Notes: generated by a model not told the origin, from the sequence alone. Shown: positions 23,923-36,109, counted from the stretch's first letter. The stretch is 64,000 bases of DNA from an uncultured Akkermansia sp. (GCA_947589345.1 CANQAC010000002.1:1-64000); one strand, 5' to 3'. Numbers and translations are program-made.

Positions 23923-25572
23923 ATGGCAACGCCTCCTTTTGTTTACCAAGAGATGTTCCCCATGGGGGAAGACACGACGAAGTACCGTCTGCTTACAAAA
24001 GACTACGTGAGCGTGAGTGAATTTGAAGGACATCCGATCCTCAAGGTGGAGGCGGAGGGCTTGCGTCTGCTGGCGGAGACCGCGTGGCATGACGTGGCGT
24101 TCTACCTGCGTCCGGAGCATCTCCGGATGGTGCAGGGGATATTGAGCGACCCGGAGGCGTCGGAGAACGACAAGAGCGTGGCGCTGACGATGTTGAGGAA
24201 TGCGGAGGTGGCGGCGATGGGTGTGCTGCCTCTTTGCCAGGACACGGGGACGGCCATCTGCGTCGGGAAGAAAGGGCAGCAGGTGTGGACAGGCTTCGAT
24301 GACGCGGAGTGGATCTCCCGGGGCGCCTATGATTGCTACACGAAGAACAACCTGCGCTACTCCCAAAATGTGGCGTTGGATATGTACCGCGAGGTGAACA
24401 CGGGCACCAACCTGCCCGCCCAAGTTGACCTCTTTGCCACCTCTCACGGCATGGAGTACGAGTTTCTCTTCATCGCGAAGGGAGGCGGCTCTGCCAACAA
24501 GACGTACCTTTATCAGGAGACGAAGGCCTTGCTCAACCCCACTTCGCTCAAGAAGTTCATGGTGGAGAAGATGAGCACGCTCGGCACCGCCGCCTGTCCG
24601 CCCTACCACGTCGCCTTTGTCGTGGGCGGCACGAGCGCGGAGCTTTGCCTCAAGACCGTGAAACTCGCCTCGACCAAATACTACGACAACCTGCCCACGA
24701 GCGGCAACGAGCATGGGCGCGCCTTCCGCGATCTGGAGCTCGAAGCCGAACTGAAGAAAGAAGCGGAGAAGCTGGGGCTGGGCGCGCAATTCGGCGGCAA
24801 GTGGTTTGCGCTGGACGTGCGCGTAGTGCGTCTGCCGCGGCACGGCGCGAGCTGTCCGGTCGCGCTGGGCGTCTCCTGCTCGGCGGACCGCAACGCCAAG
24901 GCGAAGATCACGCCGGAGGGCATTTTCATCGAGGAGCTGGAGTACGACCCCGGCAAGTACATCCCCGCCGAGCTGCGCGAGACCAAGAGCACCGGCGTGC
25001 CCATCAACCTCGACCGACCCATGAGAGAGGTGCTTGCGGAGCTCTCTCAATACCCGGTCAAGACGCGGCTTTCGCTCACCGGCACCATCATCGTGGGACG
25101 CGACATCGCGCACGCCAAGCTCAAGGAGCGTCTGGACGCCGGACAGGACTTGCCGGATTACATCAAGAATCACCCCATCTACTACGCCGGTCCCGCCAAG
25201 ACGCCTGAGGGATGTCCCTCCGGTTCGTTCGGACCCACCACGGCGGGGCGCATGGACTCCTACGTGAACCTCTTCCAAAGCCACGGCGGCAGCCTCATCA
25301 TGATCGCCAAGGGCAACCGCTCCCAAGCCGTCACGGACTCCTGTCAGAAGCACGGCGGCTTCTATCTCGGCTCCATCGGCGGTGTGGCGGCGGATCTCGC
25401 GAAAAACTGCATCACCTCCATCGAGTGCCTGGAGTACCCTGAACTCGGCATGGAAGCCATCTGGAAGATCACGGTGAAGGATTTCCCTGCCTACATCCTC
25501 GTGGACGACAAGGGACACGACTTCTTCGCAGATATCCGCGCCGGCTGGGCATGTCCGGGATGCGCCCACTGA
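23923..25572 (+). CDS. Fumarate hydratase, class I (iron-sulfur)
   Basis: A 549-residue single-chain fumarase of the FumA/FumB type, which reversibly hydrates fumarate to malate using a [4Fe-4S] cluster. The three cluster Cys are in [20 protein letters not shown] and [20 protein letters not shown]. Length matches the family. Codon use is strongly biased to G/C third positions compared with neighbours, which suggests high expression and produces a long open antisense frame. The cluster is oxygen-sensitive, fitting an anaerobe or microaerophile. A TACAAG nine bases before the ATG may be a -10. Confidence 0.95.
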   Translation: MATPPFVYQEMFPMGEDTTKYRLLTKDYVSVSEFEGHPILKVEAEGLRLLAETAWHDVAFYLRPEHLRMVQGILSDPEASENDKSVALTMLRNAEVAAMGVLPLCQDTGTAICVGKKGQQVWTGFDDAEWISRGAYDCYTKNNLRYSQNVALDMYREVNTGTNLPAQVDLFATSHGMEYEFLFIAKGGGSANKTYLYQETKALLNPTSLKKFMVEKMSTLGTAACPPYHVAFVVGGTSAELCLKTVKLASTKYYDNLPTSGNEHGRAFRDLELEAELKKEAEKLGLGAQFGGKWFALDVRVVRLPRHGASCPVALGVSCSADRNAKAKITPEGIFIEELEYDPGKYIPAELRETKSTGVPINLDRPMREVLAELSQYPVKTRLSLTGTIIVGRDIAHAKLKERLDAGQDLPDYIKNHPIYYAGPAKTPEGCPSGSFGPTTAGRMDSYVNLFQSHGGSLIMIAKGNRSQAVTDSCQKHGGFYLGSIGGVAADLAKNCITSIECLEYPELGMEAIWKITVKDFPAYILVDDKGHDFFADIRAGWACPGCAH

Positions 25573-25601
25573 ACCCCGCTCGGAGCAGCCCTCCCACAAC
25601 G

Positions 25602-26444
25602 ATGAGAGACAAACTGAAAACTTTTCTCAAGCGTCTCCTCTCCACCATCATCAGTCTTGCTGTGGTGGCGACGGCGTTGGGTGGGACGTACTATTTCAAA
25701 AACAGCTGGTTTTGCGCGGCGCTCATCTGCGTGCTCTGCAACCTGGCCGCCGTCGAGTGGTTCCTGATGTTGCGGGAGAAGAAAACAGAGTGCAATCGTT
25801 GGCTTATCCTCGTCGGAGGGTTGGTGTACCCATGGCTCCCGGCTTGTGGACTCATCAGCGGGACTACCGGTCTCGTCCTTTTTATCCTGACCGCATTCAT
25901 CTGCGAGCTGTTGCGCATGGATTACGGCAAGCAGAGCGCTGAGGCAGCTCTTCGCAGCGTCGGCACCACTGTCCTCGCCTTTGTCTATCCGGGATGGTTC
26001 TTTTCCTTTGCTCTCCATTACATGGAACCGCAGCTCGGCATTCCCATTCTAGTAACGCTTGTTGTGTTCACAAAACTCAGCGATATCTGGGCCTACCTCT
26101 GCGGGGTTCTCGTTGGGCGCCGTTTTATCTCACGACCCTTCAGCCCCGCCGTCTCTCCCAAGAAATCGTGGGAGGGGATCATCGGCTCCTTCCTCCTCAC
26201 CATTCTTTGCGGAGGGACGATCATCTGGTGTGTCTTGTCGAAATTCCCCACGGTGAAAGCCGTCGGTTTTTTCGCCTTTGTTTTTGTCTTGGCCGTAGCT
26301 GGGGATCTCGCCGGTTCGCTCGTTAAGCGAGGTCTTGGCGTGAAGGACAGCAGCCACATCCTCCCCGGCATCGGCGGGATCATCGATCTGATTGATTCCC
26401 CCGCTTTCACCATCGCGGCTTTTACTCCCTTTTTGCCCTTTTGA
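25602..26444 (+). CDS. cdsA: Phosphatidate cytidylyltransferase
   Basis: A 280-residue integral membrane enzyme that makes CDP-diacylglycerol for phospholipid synthesis. It has about eight hydrophobic segments. The C-terminal signature reads SLVKRGLGVKDSSHILPGIGG then IIDLIDS, where most bacteria have PGHGG and DR-x-D; PGFGG/PGIGG with DL-x-DS is, as I recall, usual in Chlamydiae and relatives. It begins 29 bases after fumarase and is probably co-transcribed with it. The ATG at 25602 is chosen; a longer frame overlaps the fumarase gene. Confidence 0.9.
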   Translation: MRDKLKTFLKRLLSTIISLAVVATALGGTYYFKNSWFCAALICVLCNLAAVEWFLMLREKKTECNRWLILVGGLVYPWLPACGLISGTTGLVLFILTAFICELLRMDYGKQSAEAALRSVGTTVLAFVYPGWFFSFALHYMEPQLGIPILVTLVVFTKLSDIWAYLCGVLVGRRFISRPFSPAVSPKKSWEGIIGSFLLTILCGGTIIWCVLSKFPTVKAVGFFAFVFVLAVAGDLAGSLVKRGLGVKDSSHILPGIGGIIDLIDSPAFTIAAFTPFLPF

Positions 26445-26596
26445 TGTTCGCTCGCTATTGCGCCTGAGAGCAAGCGATAGAGAGTTCACTGCCTTGCTCA
26501 CTCAATCGTCAACGGTTTGTCGGATTGCTGACCGTGCTTCCTTCATTTACGAAACCATGGGAGAGCTTAAATGAGCCCGTAGAAAATTTATGGGGA

Positions 26597-26615
26597 CGGT
26601 TCTCGCCGAGAACCG
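26597..26615. repeat. Perfect 19-base palindrome in the cdsA-gapA gap
   Basis: CGGTTCTCG and CGAGAACCG flank a single C. No T run follows on either strand, so it is not a typical terminator. The gap 26445-26871 otherwise holds only the gapA terminator and no convincing gene. It may be a weak terminator of cdsA or a protein-binding site. Confidence 0.5.
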
Positions 26616-26805
26616 GGATGATGAGGTGCGCAGTGAATCGGCGTAACGCACCCCGAAGCAAGGATGTGCAATTCAGTTGTTGTCCATCATCATTACACAT
26701 GTTGTCAGACATTCCCCAAGGTGCATCTCCATGGCACGGCAAGCCATCTTCCTGTACCACCCTGCCCCATCGCGGGCGCCTCGTTCTCCTTCAGAGCCGA
26801 GATGC

Positions 26806-26838
26806 AAAAAAGCGGGAAACCCGGAAGGGTTCCCCGCT
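26806..26838 (-). terminator. Intrinsic terminator of gapA
   Basis: A 12-base-pair stem with one mismatch (AGCGGGAAACCC at 26811-26822 with GGGTTCCCCGCT at 26827-26838) and a GGAA loop is followed on the minus strand by five T. It lies 34 bases past the gapA stop. Confidence 0.85.
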
Positions 26839-26871
26839 TAAAATTGAGCCTATGCAACTCGGTGACCGATC

Positions 26872-28946
<2,075 letters not shown>

Positions 28947-28969
28947 CGTGAACACGGTATGAATAAAGC

Positions 28970-29977
28970 TCAACGAATGAGCAGCTCTGCGATCTGCACC
29001 GCATTAAGGGCGGCGCCCTTGCGTACCTGATCGCCAACTACCCACAGACTCAAGGCATTCGGTATCGCTAAATCTTTACGAATACGCCCAACATAACAAG
29101 TATCCCCATTTGTTGCGTCAAGTGGAGTGGGCCACTCGCCACGCGCTGGCTGATCCATGAGGGCTATCCCTGGCATGCCCGCATAACAGGCCCGGGCAAC
29201 TTCCACATCCACCGGTCTCTCAAACTGCGCCACGCATGAGATAGAGTGACTGCGGTACACGGGCACGCGTACACAGGTGCAGCTTACGCTCAACTCCGGA
29301 AGATTCATAATTTTTCGCCCTTCATTGAGCATTTTCAACTCCTCTTTTGTGTACCCGGTATCAGTAAAGCAATCGATCTGCGGCAAGACATTGAAAGCTA
29401 TCTGACGAGGATATGTGCTGCAGACCACTGGATCCCCATTGACAATGGCACGCACCTGTTGCTCGAGTTCGGCGATGCCATGCTGCCCGCTCCCGGAAAC
29501 CGCCTGATAGCTGCTTGCTATGATCATGCGCAACCCGAACTTGATATGCAATGGGTAGAGCGCCATAAGCGTAATAATGGTGGTGCAATTCGGGTTGGCA
29601 ATAATGTTGCGGGGATGGTGTAACGCTGCCTCGCCGTTAATTTCCGGCACCACAAGCGGCACATCTTCCTCCTGCCGGAATGCGGAGGAATTATCCACCA
29701 CCACACACCCTTCACCGGCTGCCACAGGCGCGTACTCCCGTGATACGTTACCCCCCGCTGAAAATAATGCGATGTCGACACCCCGAAAACTTTCCGGTCT
29801 CAACTCCTCCACCTCGAGTACCCGCCCGGCGTACTCCACCTTCTTCCCCGCAGAGCGCGCTGACGCCAACAGCTTCAACCCTGACAGCGGGAATTGCCGT
29901 TCCTCAAGGCATTTCTGAATCTCCACCCCCACGGCTCCCGTGGCTCCCACTATGGCTACTTTCGGTTGCGCATTCAT
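28970..29977 (-). CDS. asd: Aspartate-semialdehyde dehydrogenase
   Basis: A 335-residue NADPH enzyme at the branch to lysine, diaminopimelate, threonine and methionine. VAIVGATGAVGVEI is the nucleotide motif, IIANPNCTTI holds the catalytic Cys, and SSYQAVSGSGQHGI follows. Length is normal. It has a promoter about 17 bases upstream (leader about 10 bases) and is followed by the polyprenyl synthase. It marks the left edge of core genes before the accessory island. Confidence 0.95.
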   Translation of the reverse strand: MNAQPKVAIVGATGAVGVEIQKCLEERQFPLSGLKLLASARSAGKKVEYAGRVLEVEELRPESFRGVDIALFSAGGNVSREYAPVAAGEGCVVVDNSSAFRQEEDVPLVVPEINGEAALHHPRNIIANPNCTTIITLMALYPLHIKFGLRMIIASSYQAVSGSGQHGIAELEQQVRAIVNGDPVVCSTYPRQIAFNVLPQIDCFTDTGYTKEELKMLNEGRKIMNLPELSVSCTCVRVPVYRSHSISCVAQFERPVDVEVARACYAGMPGIALMDQPARGEWPTPLDATNGDTCYVGRIRKDLAIPNALSLWVVGDQVRKGAALNAVQIAELLIR

Positions 29978-29993
29978 CTTTGGCTCGCCCGCG

Positions 29994-30021
29994 AGTATAG
30001 CGTATTCTCGCTAAATAGCAA
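29994..30021 (-). promoter_or_regulatory. asd promoter
   Basis: TTGCTA (30016-30021), a 16-base spacer and TATACT (29994-29999) on the minus strand, 16 bases before the ATG at 29977. Confidence 0.6.
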
Positions 30022-30114
30022 GTGAAATATACCTCCGGAAGGTCCGGGGATGTCCTCACCGATACCCAAGTTTTAAAATACTCGTAAAAAAACGGAAGAA
30101 GCACTTGAAAATCC

Positions 30115-30149
30115 GGTTCTGCCCCACCACAGTGTGGATTTTTTGATGG
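30115..30149 (+). repeat. IS-end-like sequence, copy 1
   Basis: This sequence begins GGTTCTGCCCCACCACAGTG and continues into GTGGATTTTTTGATGG. It is nearly the same as 38783-38814, in the same orientation (about three substitutions in the first 25 bases and one T fewer). It marks the left part of the accessory island, next to the phage-like gene. It may be a terminal fragment of an insertion sequence or a MITE. A hairpin GAGACG/CGTCTC (30188-30193 with 30203-30208) lies just to the right. Confidence 0.5.
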
Positions 30150-30271
30150 ATCTATCATGCGATAAGTTTTCAGGCGTTAAAACTGCTGAGACGACGAACG
30201 AACGTCTCTACACCTTAATCCATGAATGATATTTGCTTTTTTCAATACGGTAGCAAAGCAGAACCATTGGA

Positions 30272-30778
30272 TTATTTTGAGTCGCTCTTTTTTCTTTCTG
30301 TTTTCAGAATGGAGCGAAATCTATTGGCAAGTTCAGCCACGAATTTCTTCAGGAACTCAGGAGACATATTCTCAACACCTTCTACATCCTCGATGTACCT
30401 CACACGGATTTTGTTAGGGCATTTCTCATCTGCAACAACAAAAAGATTTTTGTTTGTTTTGGGATCATATCCGTGCTTAATAATTTGAACATTTTTAGAT
30501 TTGTCAAGTAACTTAATCGGGGGATAAGTAGGTTGAAACACATTCTTCTTAGGCTTCTTAATCAAATCTTCTTCACGAATGGCAAACTCCCAATTTTTCT
30601 TTGATAGAAGGCGCATTCTCGTCGCATGAAATTCTCTCAAAATTACGTTCCGATAACTTCCGGCGACTGTATCCAGACCTTGAATTTTCTCGTGTCCGAC
30701 TAATTCAAGAGCCTCGTTAACAACATCTAAATCGTTTTTGTATTTCTCCTCTTTTCTTGTTTGCTTCTGTTTCTTCAT
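30272..30778 (-). CDS. Phage tail-adaptor-like protein (tail tubular protein A type), isolated
   Basis: 168 residues, AT-rich and Lys-rich. The N-terminal pattern LDVVNEALELVGHEKIQGLD, then RMRLLSKKNWEFAIREEDL, matches the usual layout of podovirus-type tail adaptors (a VVN-x-AL-x-LVG start, then a WNFA-like motif). Later come PNKIRVRYIEDVEGVENMS and a helix ending FRSIL. In phages such genes lie among other tail genes; here none is adjacent. It is either a prophage remnant or a phage gene taken up by the island. The assignment rests on pattern memory. Confidence 0.55.
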   Translation of the reverse strand: MKKQKQTRKEEKYKNDLDVVNEALELVGHEKIQGLDTVAGSYRNVILREFHATRMRLLSKKNWEFAIREEDLIKKPKKNVFQPTYPPIKLLDKSKNVQIIKHGYDPKTNKNLFVVADEKCPNKIRVRYIEDVEGVENMSPEFLKKFVAELANRFRSILKTERKKSDSK

Positions 30779-30829
30779 CGTGTCGATTTTTAGTGAATCA
30801 TTATTGGGTAGAATATCGTGGGAAAGGCA

Positions 30830-33800
30830 TCAAGCGGCGTGGTAGGTCACTGCGGGATGAGGTTTGATCACGGACCGTCCCGTTCCGGGGATGGGCTCCA
30901 CCTCGAGACGTCCCGAGGCGGGCATGCGATCATGCAGCTCCCGGACGTGTGATATAATGCCTATCGTTTTGCCTTCTGCCCGTAACGCGTCGAGACAAGT
31001 GAGGACCTGCTCCAACGTTTCGCTGTCCAACGTCCCGAACCCTTCATCGAGGAACAGGGTGTCAAAACTCGTGTCTCCACCGGTCAGATGCGACAACCCC
31101 AGCGCAAGTGCAAGACTCACGACAAAGCTCTCCCCGCCCGACAGGTTGGATGAATCTCGTCCGGCTACGTCGTCCACCATGTGATCAATCACCTCCAGAC
31201 CGAACTTTCCATCTCTCTTCTGCCGCAGCGTGTAACGTCCGGACAAATTACGCAGGTGCTGATTGGCCGCCGCGATAAGGACATCGAACGATATTTGCTG
31301 GGCATACAGCTTGAAACCCTCTCTGGAACGAGTTGTGCCGATCACGTCAGCCAGCTGTTTCCAAGCTTCCACCTGGGCATCCAGATCGGCCGCCTGAGCA
31401 GCCAGTGACGTGTTGTAGGCGCGAGCCTCCTCATCGTTCTTTAACTTAGCGATGATTTCGCGTATTTTTTCCTCTTGGAAAGAGATGGCCTTCTCGGCCG
31501 CCTCGAGTTCTGAGCGCAGCTGTTCGGCTGACTTTGTTGTGAGGGCTTGTTGCCGCAGTCCTTCAACCTCCTTTTGATAAACACCGAGCTGCGCCGCGGC
31601 GTCAACGCGGTTTTTATCGAGGGCGGCTTTTCTCGCAACGAGTTCATCACACATGGACATCCATTCCCTGGCCGACAGGAATTCTCCCAAGTCACGCAGG
31701 TGATTTTCCCGGATGGCGGTGGTCAGTTCTTGTTCGCCGGCGGATACAGCTTTTTCTGAAGCATCTGCATTTTCGGCCAGCAATTTGCAACGTTCCTCAC
31801 ACCGGGCTTCTTCCCCTTCGGCGTCGTTCAGTTTCTTGGTGGACGTGGTGACCTGCTGTTCCAAGGTGCTGATCAAACGCTCGATACGAGCTTGTGCCGC
31901 CTGACCGGTTTCTTCCGGGTCCCACAAATCTTTTCGTGCCTGAGCAAGATGGGCGGATGTCTCCTTCGCCTTCCTCAGACCTTCCTCGGCGAGTTTGACC
32001 AGCTCCTCCCGGTGTTTGAGCTCTGTCTTTTTCTGCAAGTTGAGTTTTTCGGCGACTGCCAGGGCCTTTTCCTGCTCTTGCATCGCCTGTTGCAAGCGGG
32101 TGAACTCCGTAGCTGCCTTCTCCAGCTTCGCCACCGCCTTCTGTGCGTCATCGAAGCGCCGCGTCTCAACCTTGCAGAAAGGGGACAGCGTGTTGATCAA
32201 TTCCTCGAATTTCTCCGCACACTCAGCCAGCTTGACCAGCGCTTCGCCGTCTGTCGCATGCTTTTTCCACGCTGCTATCGTCTCTGAAATTTCTCTCTCC
32301 CTGTTTTCCGGATGGTTCGGGACCTCTTTCATCTGAGCAGCGGTCAGGGCTTTCTCCAGCTCTTGTCGCGCTTCCTTTGCCTGCTCGGCTGCGGCTTGTT
32401 CCGCTCCCTGGGCTCGAGCTTCCGCCGCGCTTGCCTCATCCCGTTGCTTCTTGAGCTCGGCTCTTTTCTTGTCGAGGTCCTTGTATCGTTTTTGCACGGT
32501 CTTCAGCATATCGTCCTCCACGGAAGCCGGACGCTTCCCCGGCTCTTTCGCTCCGCAGCACGGACAACATTCAAACTCATGGTTCCGGAAGCGATCATAC
32601 AAATCCGCCAGCTGCAGTTTGAGACCATGCAGCTCCTTCATGCGAGCGAAGTCATTTTCGGCGGCTCTCACTTCCTTCTCGACCTCGCTGAGATCCGGAA
32701 GCGCCTGCAATTTCCCGCGTGAGGCCTTGAGCTGACTCTCCGCCTCTTGATGCGTCTTCTGCGCATTTTGATACCGACCGGACGCCTGCTGTACCTCGCG
32801 CAGGAGCGAGAGACTCTTCTCTAACTCCTCCATGGTACCGGATGCCTCCAGTTGCTTTCCTCTCTGCTCCCAATGCTCTTTTTGCTTGCGCACCTCCTCC
32901 GTTGTCGGAATATCCTCGATGGGTTCACCCTGCACCCGCTTGGCGGCCTTGACGAGTTCCGCCAGATGATTTTTCACGAGCGGCAAGGCACTTGGCCCTC
33001 CCTCATAAGCGATGAGCTCTTTCCGTCGGGCTGCCGTCTTTTCATATTCCTTGCGTAGCCGCTCAATCTCCTCGTCGGACGTCTTGACGTCCACGCCTCC
33101 GGCGCGAGCAGTCTCCAGCGCCGCCGTTGTCTCCTTCTGCTTTTCCTCAAGGGTCTCCTGCGCCTGTTTCAACTTCTCCTCAAGGGGCAGGAGGCGCTGA
33201 AGAATCGTGTCGCGCTGTTTTTTGTAAACCGGCATTTCGCTGTCATAGCGTTTCTTGACAGTTTCCCGCTTTTCCAGCGCCTGTTCCACGTTGTGCCGTT
33301 CCTGCTTCAATTTTTCCTGAGACTCTGTCAAATCCTTACGCAACTTGTCGCATTCTTTCCGATGATCCAGCAGGCGCTGGTACACAGGTTGAATCTCCTT
33401 GGCGGCCTGCCCTCGTTGCAGCTTGACTTCCCACCCTTCCTCGACAAACGTCCGACATTTGTCCCTTGCCGTAGCGTCTCGCTCTTCTGCCTGCCGGAGT
33501 TTTTCTTGCGCGGCAGCCACCGACTCCAACCACTTCATGCCTTCCTTGTAATGGGTTGCCTCCTGATTTTTTACCTTTTGTTGCTCCTCGCGTTCAGCCA
33601 GTTCTTGTTCCATCGCCTTTCTGTCCTCTGCGGGCAGGATGTCTCTTTGCTGCAGGCTGGCTCTCTGCGTCTCCAGCTTGTTGCACTTCCCTGCCACCAC
33701 TTCCCCGATCTTCTCGTAAATTTGTGTCCCGGTTATCGTGGAGAGGATCTCCGCTCGCGCTTTGCCACCCGCTTGCAGGAAGCGGGCAAATTCTCCTTGT

Positions 33801-34348
33801 GAAAGAATAAAGCTGCCGCGTGCATTTTCGAAGTTAAGCCCTGTAATCTTCTCCACCAGTTGAGTCACTCCTGTGTCCCCTTTGGCCCCTCTGGTTCTGT
33901 TCGCTATCATTTTCGACCGCCACCGGTTGTTGACGTATTCCAGGAGGCATAACTCGCGCTCCGGCTGGTTGAAAATCGGGCGTTTCTTATCATTCATCGA
34001 CGAGTCTGTCTGCTCTTTTTTGGCGCGGTGCGGTTTCGTGCGATGCTGTCGCGTGCTCACCTCGTAGCGCTTCCCTTTCGACTCAAAGGTCAACCTCGCC
34101 CAGCATTCCCGACACCCCACGCTCATGATTTCATTGTACATGGTTGAGATGCCGTTGCTGCTCTTTTGTCGCGGCGTCGTCGCGTACAACGCAAAGAAAA
34201 TGGCGTCCAGGATGCTTGACTTTCCGGATCCGGTCGGGCCGCTGATGCTAAACAACTCCCCATTAGCGATGGAGGGATGAGTGAAATCGATGCTGAACTC
34301 GCCGACGAGCGAGTTGATGTTGCTCCATTCAATTTTCAGTATTTTCAT
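30830..34348 (-). CDS. sbcC: Exonuclease SbcC (SMC-like ATPase)
   Basis: 1172 residues. Walker A GPTGSGKSS (about residues 37-45) follows the N-terminal strand. A coiled coil of several hundred residues on each side surrounds a zinc hook CCPCCGAKEP (about residues 590-600). Then come NLSGGES (about 1066) and the Walker B LFLDEGFGTLDSE. With SbcD it forms a nuclease that opens hairpins and blocked DNA ends, and it can limit palindromes and phage DNA. It lies 21 bases after sbcD. It is at the long end for bacterial SbcC. Confidence 0.93.
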   Translation of the reverse strand: MKILKIEWSNINSLVGEFSIDFTHPSIANGELFSISGPTGSGKSSILDAIFFALYATTPRQKSSNGISTMYNEIMSVGCRECWARLTFESKGKRYEVSTRQHRTKPHRAKKEQTDSSMNDKKRPIFNQPERELCLLEYVNNRWRSKMIANRTRGAKGDTGVTQLVEKITGLNFENARGSFILSQGEFARFLQAGGKARAEILSTITGTQIYEKIGEVVAGKCNKLETQRASLQQRDILPAEDRKAMEQELAEREEQQKVKNQEATHYKEGMKWLESVAAAQEKLRQAEERDATARDKCRTFVEEGWEVKLQRGQAAKEIQPVYQRLLDHRKECDKLRKDLTESQEKLKQERHNVEQALEKRETVKKRYDSEMPVYKKQRDTILQRLLPLEEKLKQAQETLEEKQKETTAALETARAGGVDVKTSDEEIERLRKEYEKTAARRKELIAYEGGPSALPLVKNHLAELVKAAKRVQGEPIEDIPTTEEVRKQKEHWEQRGKQLEASGTMEELEKSLSLLREVQQASGRYQNAQKTHQEAESQLKASRGKLQALPDLSEVEKEVRAAENDFARMKELHGLKLQLADLYDRFRNHEFECCPCCGAKEPGKRPASVEDDMLKTVQKRYKDLDKKRAELKKQRDEASAAEARAQGAEQAAAEQAKEARQELEKALTAAQMKEVPNHPENREREISETIAAWKKHATDGEALVKLAECAEKFEELINTLSPFCKVETRRFDDAQKAVAKLEKAATEFTRLQQAMQEQEKALAVAEKLNLQKKTELKHREELVKLAEEGLRKAKETSAHLAQARKDLWDPEETGQAAQARIERLISTLEQQVTTSTKKLNDAEGEEARCEERCKLLAENADASEKAVSAGEQELTTAIRENHLRDLGEFLSAREWMSMCDELVARKAALDKNRVDAAAQLGVYQKEVEGLRQQALTTKSAEQLRSELEAAEKAISFQEEKIREIIAKLKNDEEARAYNTSLAAQAADLDAQVEAWKQLADVIGTTRSREGFKLYAQQISFDVLIAAANQHLRNLSGRYTLRQKRDGKFGLEVIDHMVDDVAGRDSSNLSGGESFVVSLALALGLSHLTGGDTSFDTLFLDEGFGTLDSETLEQVLTCLDALRAEGKTIGIISHVRELHDRMPASGRLEVEPIPGTGRSVIKPHPAVTYHAA

Positions 34349-34369
34349 TATCTCTTGATGGTTTGTTTG

Positions 34370-35599
34370 TTAAGATATTGCTTCGCTCAATGCCTCCATG
34401 AACATGCTCTTCAGTTTTTCCCGGCGTCCCTCCATCCCCGGATGCTCGGCGATGTACTCCCCCATGCGGCGCTCAAAGAGTGTCTCAGGCGTATAGTTTG
34501 ACAGCGAGTCGCCTGTCCCCCCAGCTTGTGTTGCCGGTATGGCTTCCTCAAGGGCTCTCTTTGTGAGGATGCACGGCACGCTCTCCTCGGGCAATCTCTG
34601 GCGTACAATGGCATTCAATTCGTTGGGAGTCAGATCTCCGCCGTAATACTGCACCGACAACCAGATGGGCGCCGTTTGCTCCCCGGTCCTGCGGAGTATT
34701 TCGTCCAACATCTCATCCAACTCCGCACGATTCATGCACTTCTTCTGCACAAAATCCGTAAACTTCGGCACCTCCACCGCCCGGACGTCGAGCTTCTCCC
34801 CCACATCTACAACAAAGACATAGTGCTTGTATTGCGCCTCATCCACTCCCATGGCCAGCGGACTCCCGCTATACAGAATCCTCCCCTTTCCTGGATCTGA
34901 TGCCTTGTGAATATGTCCTAACGCCACATAATCAAATGTATGTGGGAAAATAGATTCACTGACAACCTCAATAGTGCCAAGTTGGTCGCGTGTGGAATTC
35001 GTACGCTCTACCCCAAGAACCGGCAAATGCCCCATGGCAACTACCGGCTTTCCGGGATGCGCCTCCTTCCAACACGCGGCCAACTGGCCTACTCTAACCA
35101 CCATGCGATTGATACCCAACCTATAAGATAAACTATTCCCCTCCTCATCCCGCTCTTCTGTCGACACAGATGCCTCGGCGGGACGTAAATACGGTATGGC
35201 ACATATTAACCCCTTCACCTCGCCCCCATCCCCCTGAACCTCAATGAGTGCTTTCTCTTCCTCCTCTGCCGTTATTTTTGTAACCATCTGACAGTGAAAA
35301 CGTCCTAGAAATGGTCTCGCGCTTTCCATCTGCGCAACGCTGTCGTGATTCCCGGCCGTCACCACTACCTGATGACACCCTCTCTCATCCGCCTGACTTA
35401 AAAATTTGTAATACATCTCCCTTGTTCCTTCCCCGGGTGTCCCCGTATCAAACACATCGCCACTGATGATCAATGCATCCGGTTTCTCCTGATCGGTCAG
35501 CTCCAACAGCCATCGCAAAAATTCTCCCTGTTCTTTCGCCCGACTACGATCCATGAGACGATTCCCTAAATGCCAATCTGCTGTATGAATGATTTTCAT
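34370..35599 (-). CDS. sbcD: Exonuclease SbcD (Mre11-like nuclease subunit)
   Basis: 409 residues. The metallophosphatase motifs are in order: IIHTADWHLGN, IISGDVFDTG, TAGNHDSVAQM, and ALGHIHKASDP. It would cut DNA ends with Mn2+ when SbcC hydrolyses ATP. The C-terminal part is the capping domain, ending with a helical segment that binds the SbcC coils. sbcD precedes sbcC, the common order. A TATAAT-like sequence (35604-35609) sits directly upstream, with no clear -35. Confidence 0.92.
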   Translation of the reverse strand: MKIIHTADWHLGNRLMDRSRAKEQGEFLRWLLELTDQEKPDALIISGDVFDTGTPGEGTREMYYKFLSQADERGCHQVVVTAGNHDSVAQMESARPFLGRFHCQMVTKITAEEEEKALIEVQGDGGEVKGLICAIPYLRPAEASVSTEERDEEGNSLSYRLGINRMVVRVGQLAACWKEAHPGKPVVAMGHLPVLGVERTNSTRDQLGTIEVVSESIFPHTFDYVALGHIHKASDPGKGRILYSGSPLAMGVDEAQYKHYVFVVDVGEKLDVRAVEVPKFTDFVQKKCMNRAELDEMLDEILRRTGEQTAPIWLSVQYYGGDLTPNELNAIVRQRLPEESVPCILTKRALEEAIPATQAGGTGDSLSNYTPETLFERRMGEYIAEHPGMEGRREKLKSMFMEALSEAIS

Positions 35600-36109
35600 G
35601 ATTATTATATTGTTTGATTTATTGTTTATCTATGAAAATAATTTTGTGAGTTACCCGTCTTTAATTCTTTACTATCTTTATTTTATATATGAATTTTCCC
35701 GAATTATTTTCTTTGTCAACAGATTTATTAAATAGATCTTCGGAAATTCATATTTACGTAATATTAACCAGGTCTTTTTGCCTGCCGACAGTTTTTGTAT
35801 ACCACAATTCTCCTCGAAAGTAAAGAAAAAAATTCGAGAATTTCGATTTTTGGGTTTTTCGCAAATTATTCAAAAGCAAGGCTGTATAAAATTTGTCTTG
35901 ACATATTTTATTCAATTTGCTATCATAAAGCGTTCGTTGCGTCGCATTTGAAATAATTCCATCTTTAATAATTGATTATAAATATCTTAAGTTTATTGAC
36001 TCCCAGCCTTCCCCGCCCAACGGATTAGGAAGCTCCGCGTTTTAAGGCTCCACTCTTCTCCAAATTGCTGATAACAAACGAGGAAGGTCTTGGCGTCCGC
36101 GCGTCCTAA
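35600..36109. other. AT-rich intergenic region with an orphan plus-strand promoter
   Basis: 510 bases without a convincing gene, very AT-rich up to about 36000 and then GC-richer. A near-consensus plus-strand promoter, TTGACA (35898-35903), 17 bases, TATCAT (35921-35926), points into non-coding DNA towards the 3' end of the convergent Pif1 gene. A hairpin TTCTCCTCGAA/TTCGAGAA lies at 35808-35818 with 35833-35840. GGATTAGGA (about 36022) and TCCTAATCA (about 36103) form an imperfect inverted repeat. A small RNA from about 35933 is possible but no good terminator was found. Confidence 0.45.

Noticed and set aside
23890..25599. 569-codon open frame on the minus strand, opposite fumarase
   Set aside because: It mirrors the strongly biased codon use of the fumarase gene. 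The translation is low-complexity (many Val, Arg, Gly, His) with no family motif.
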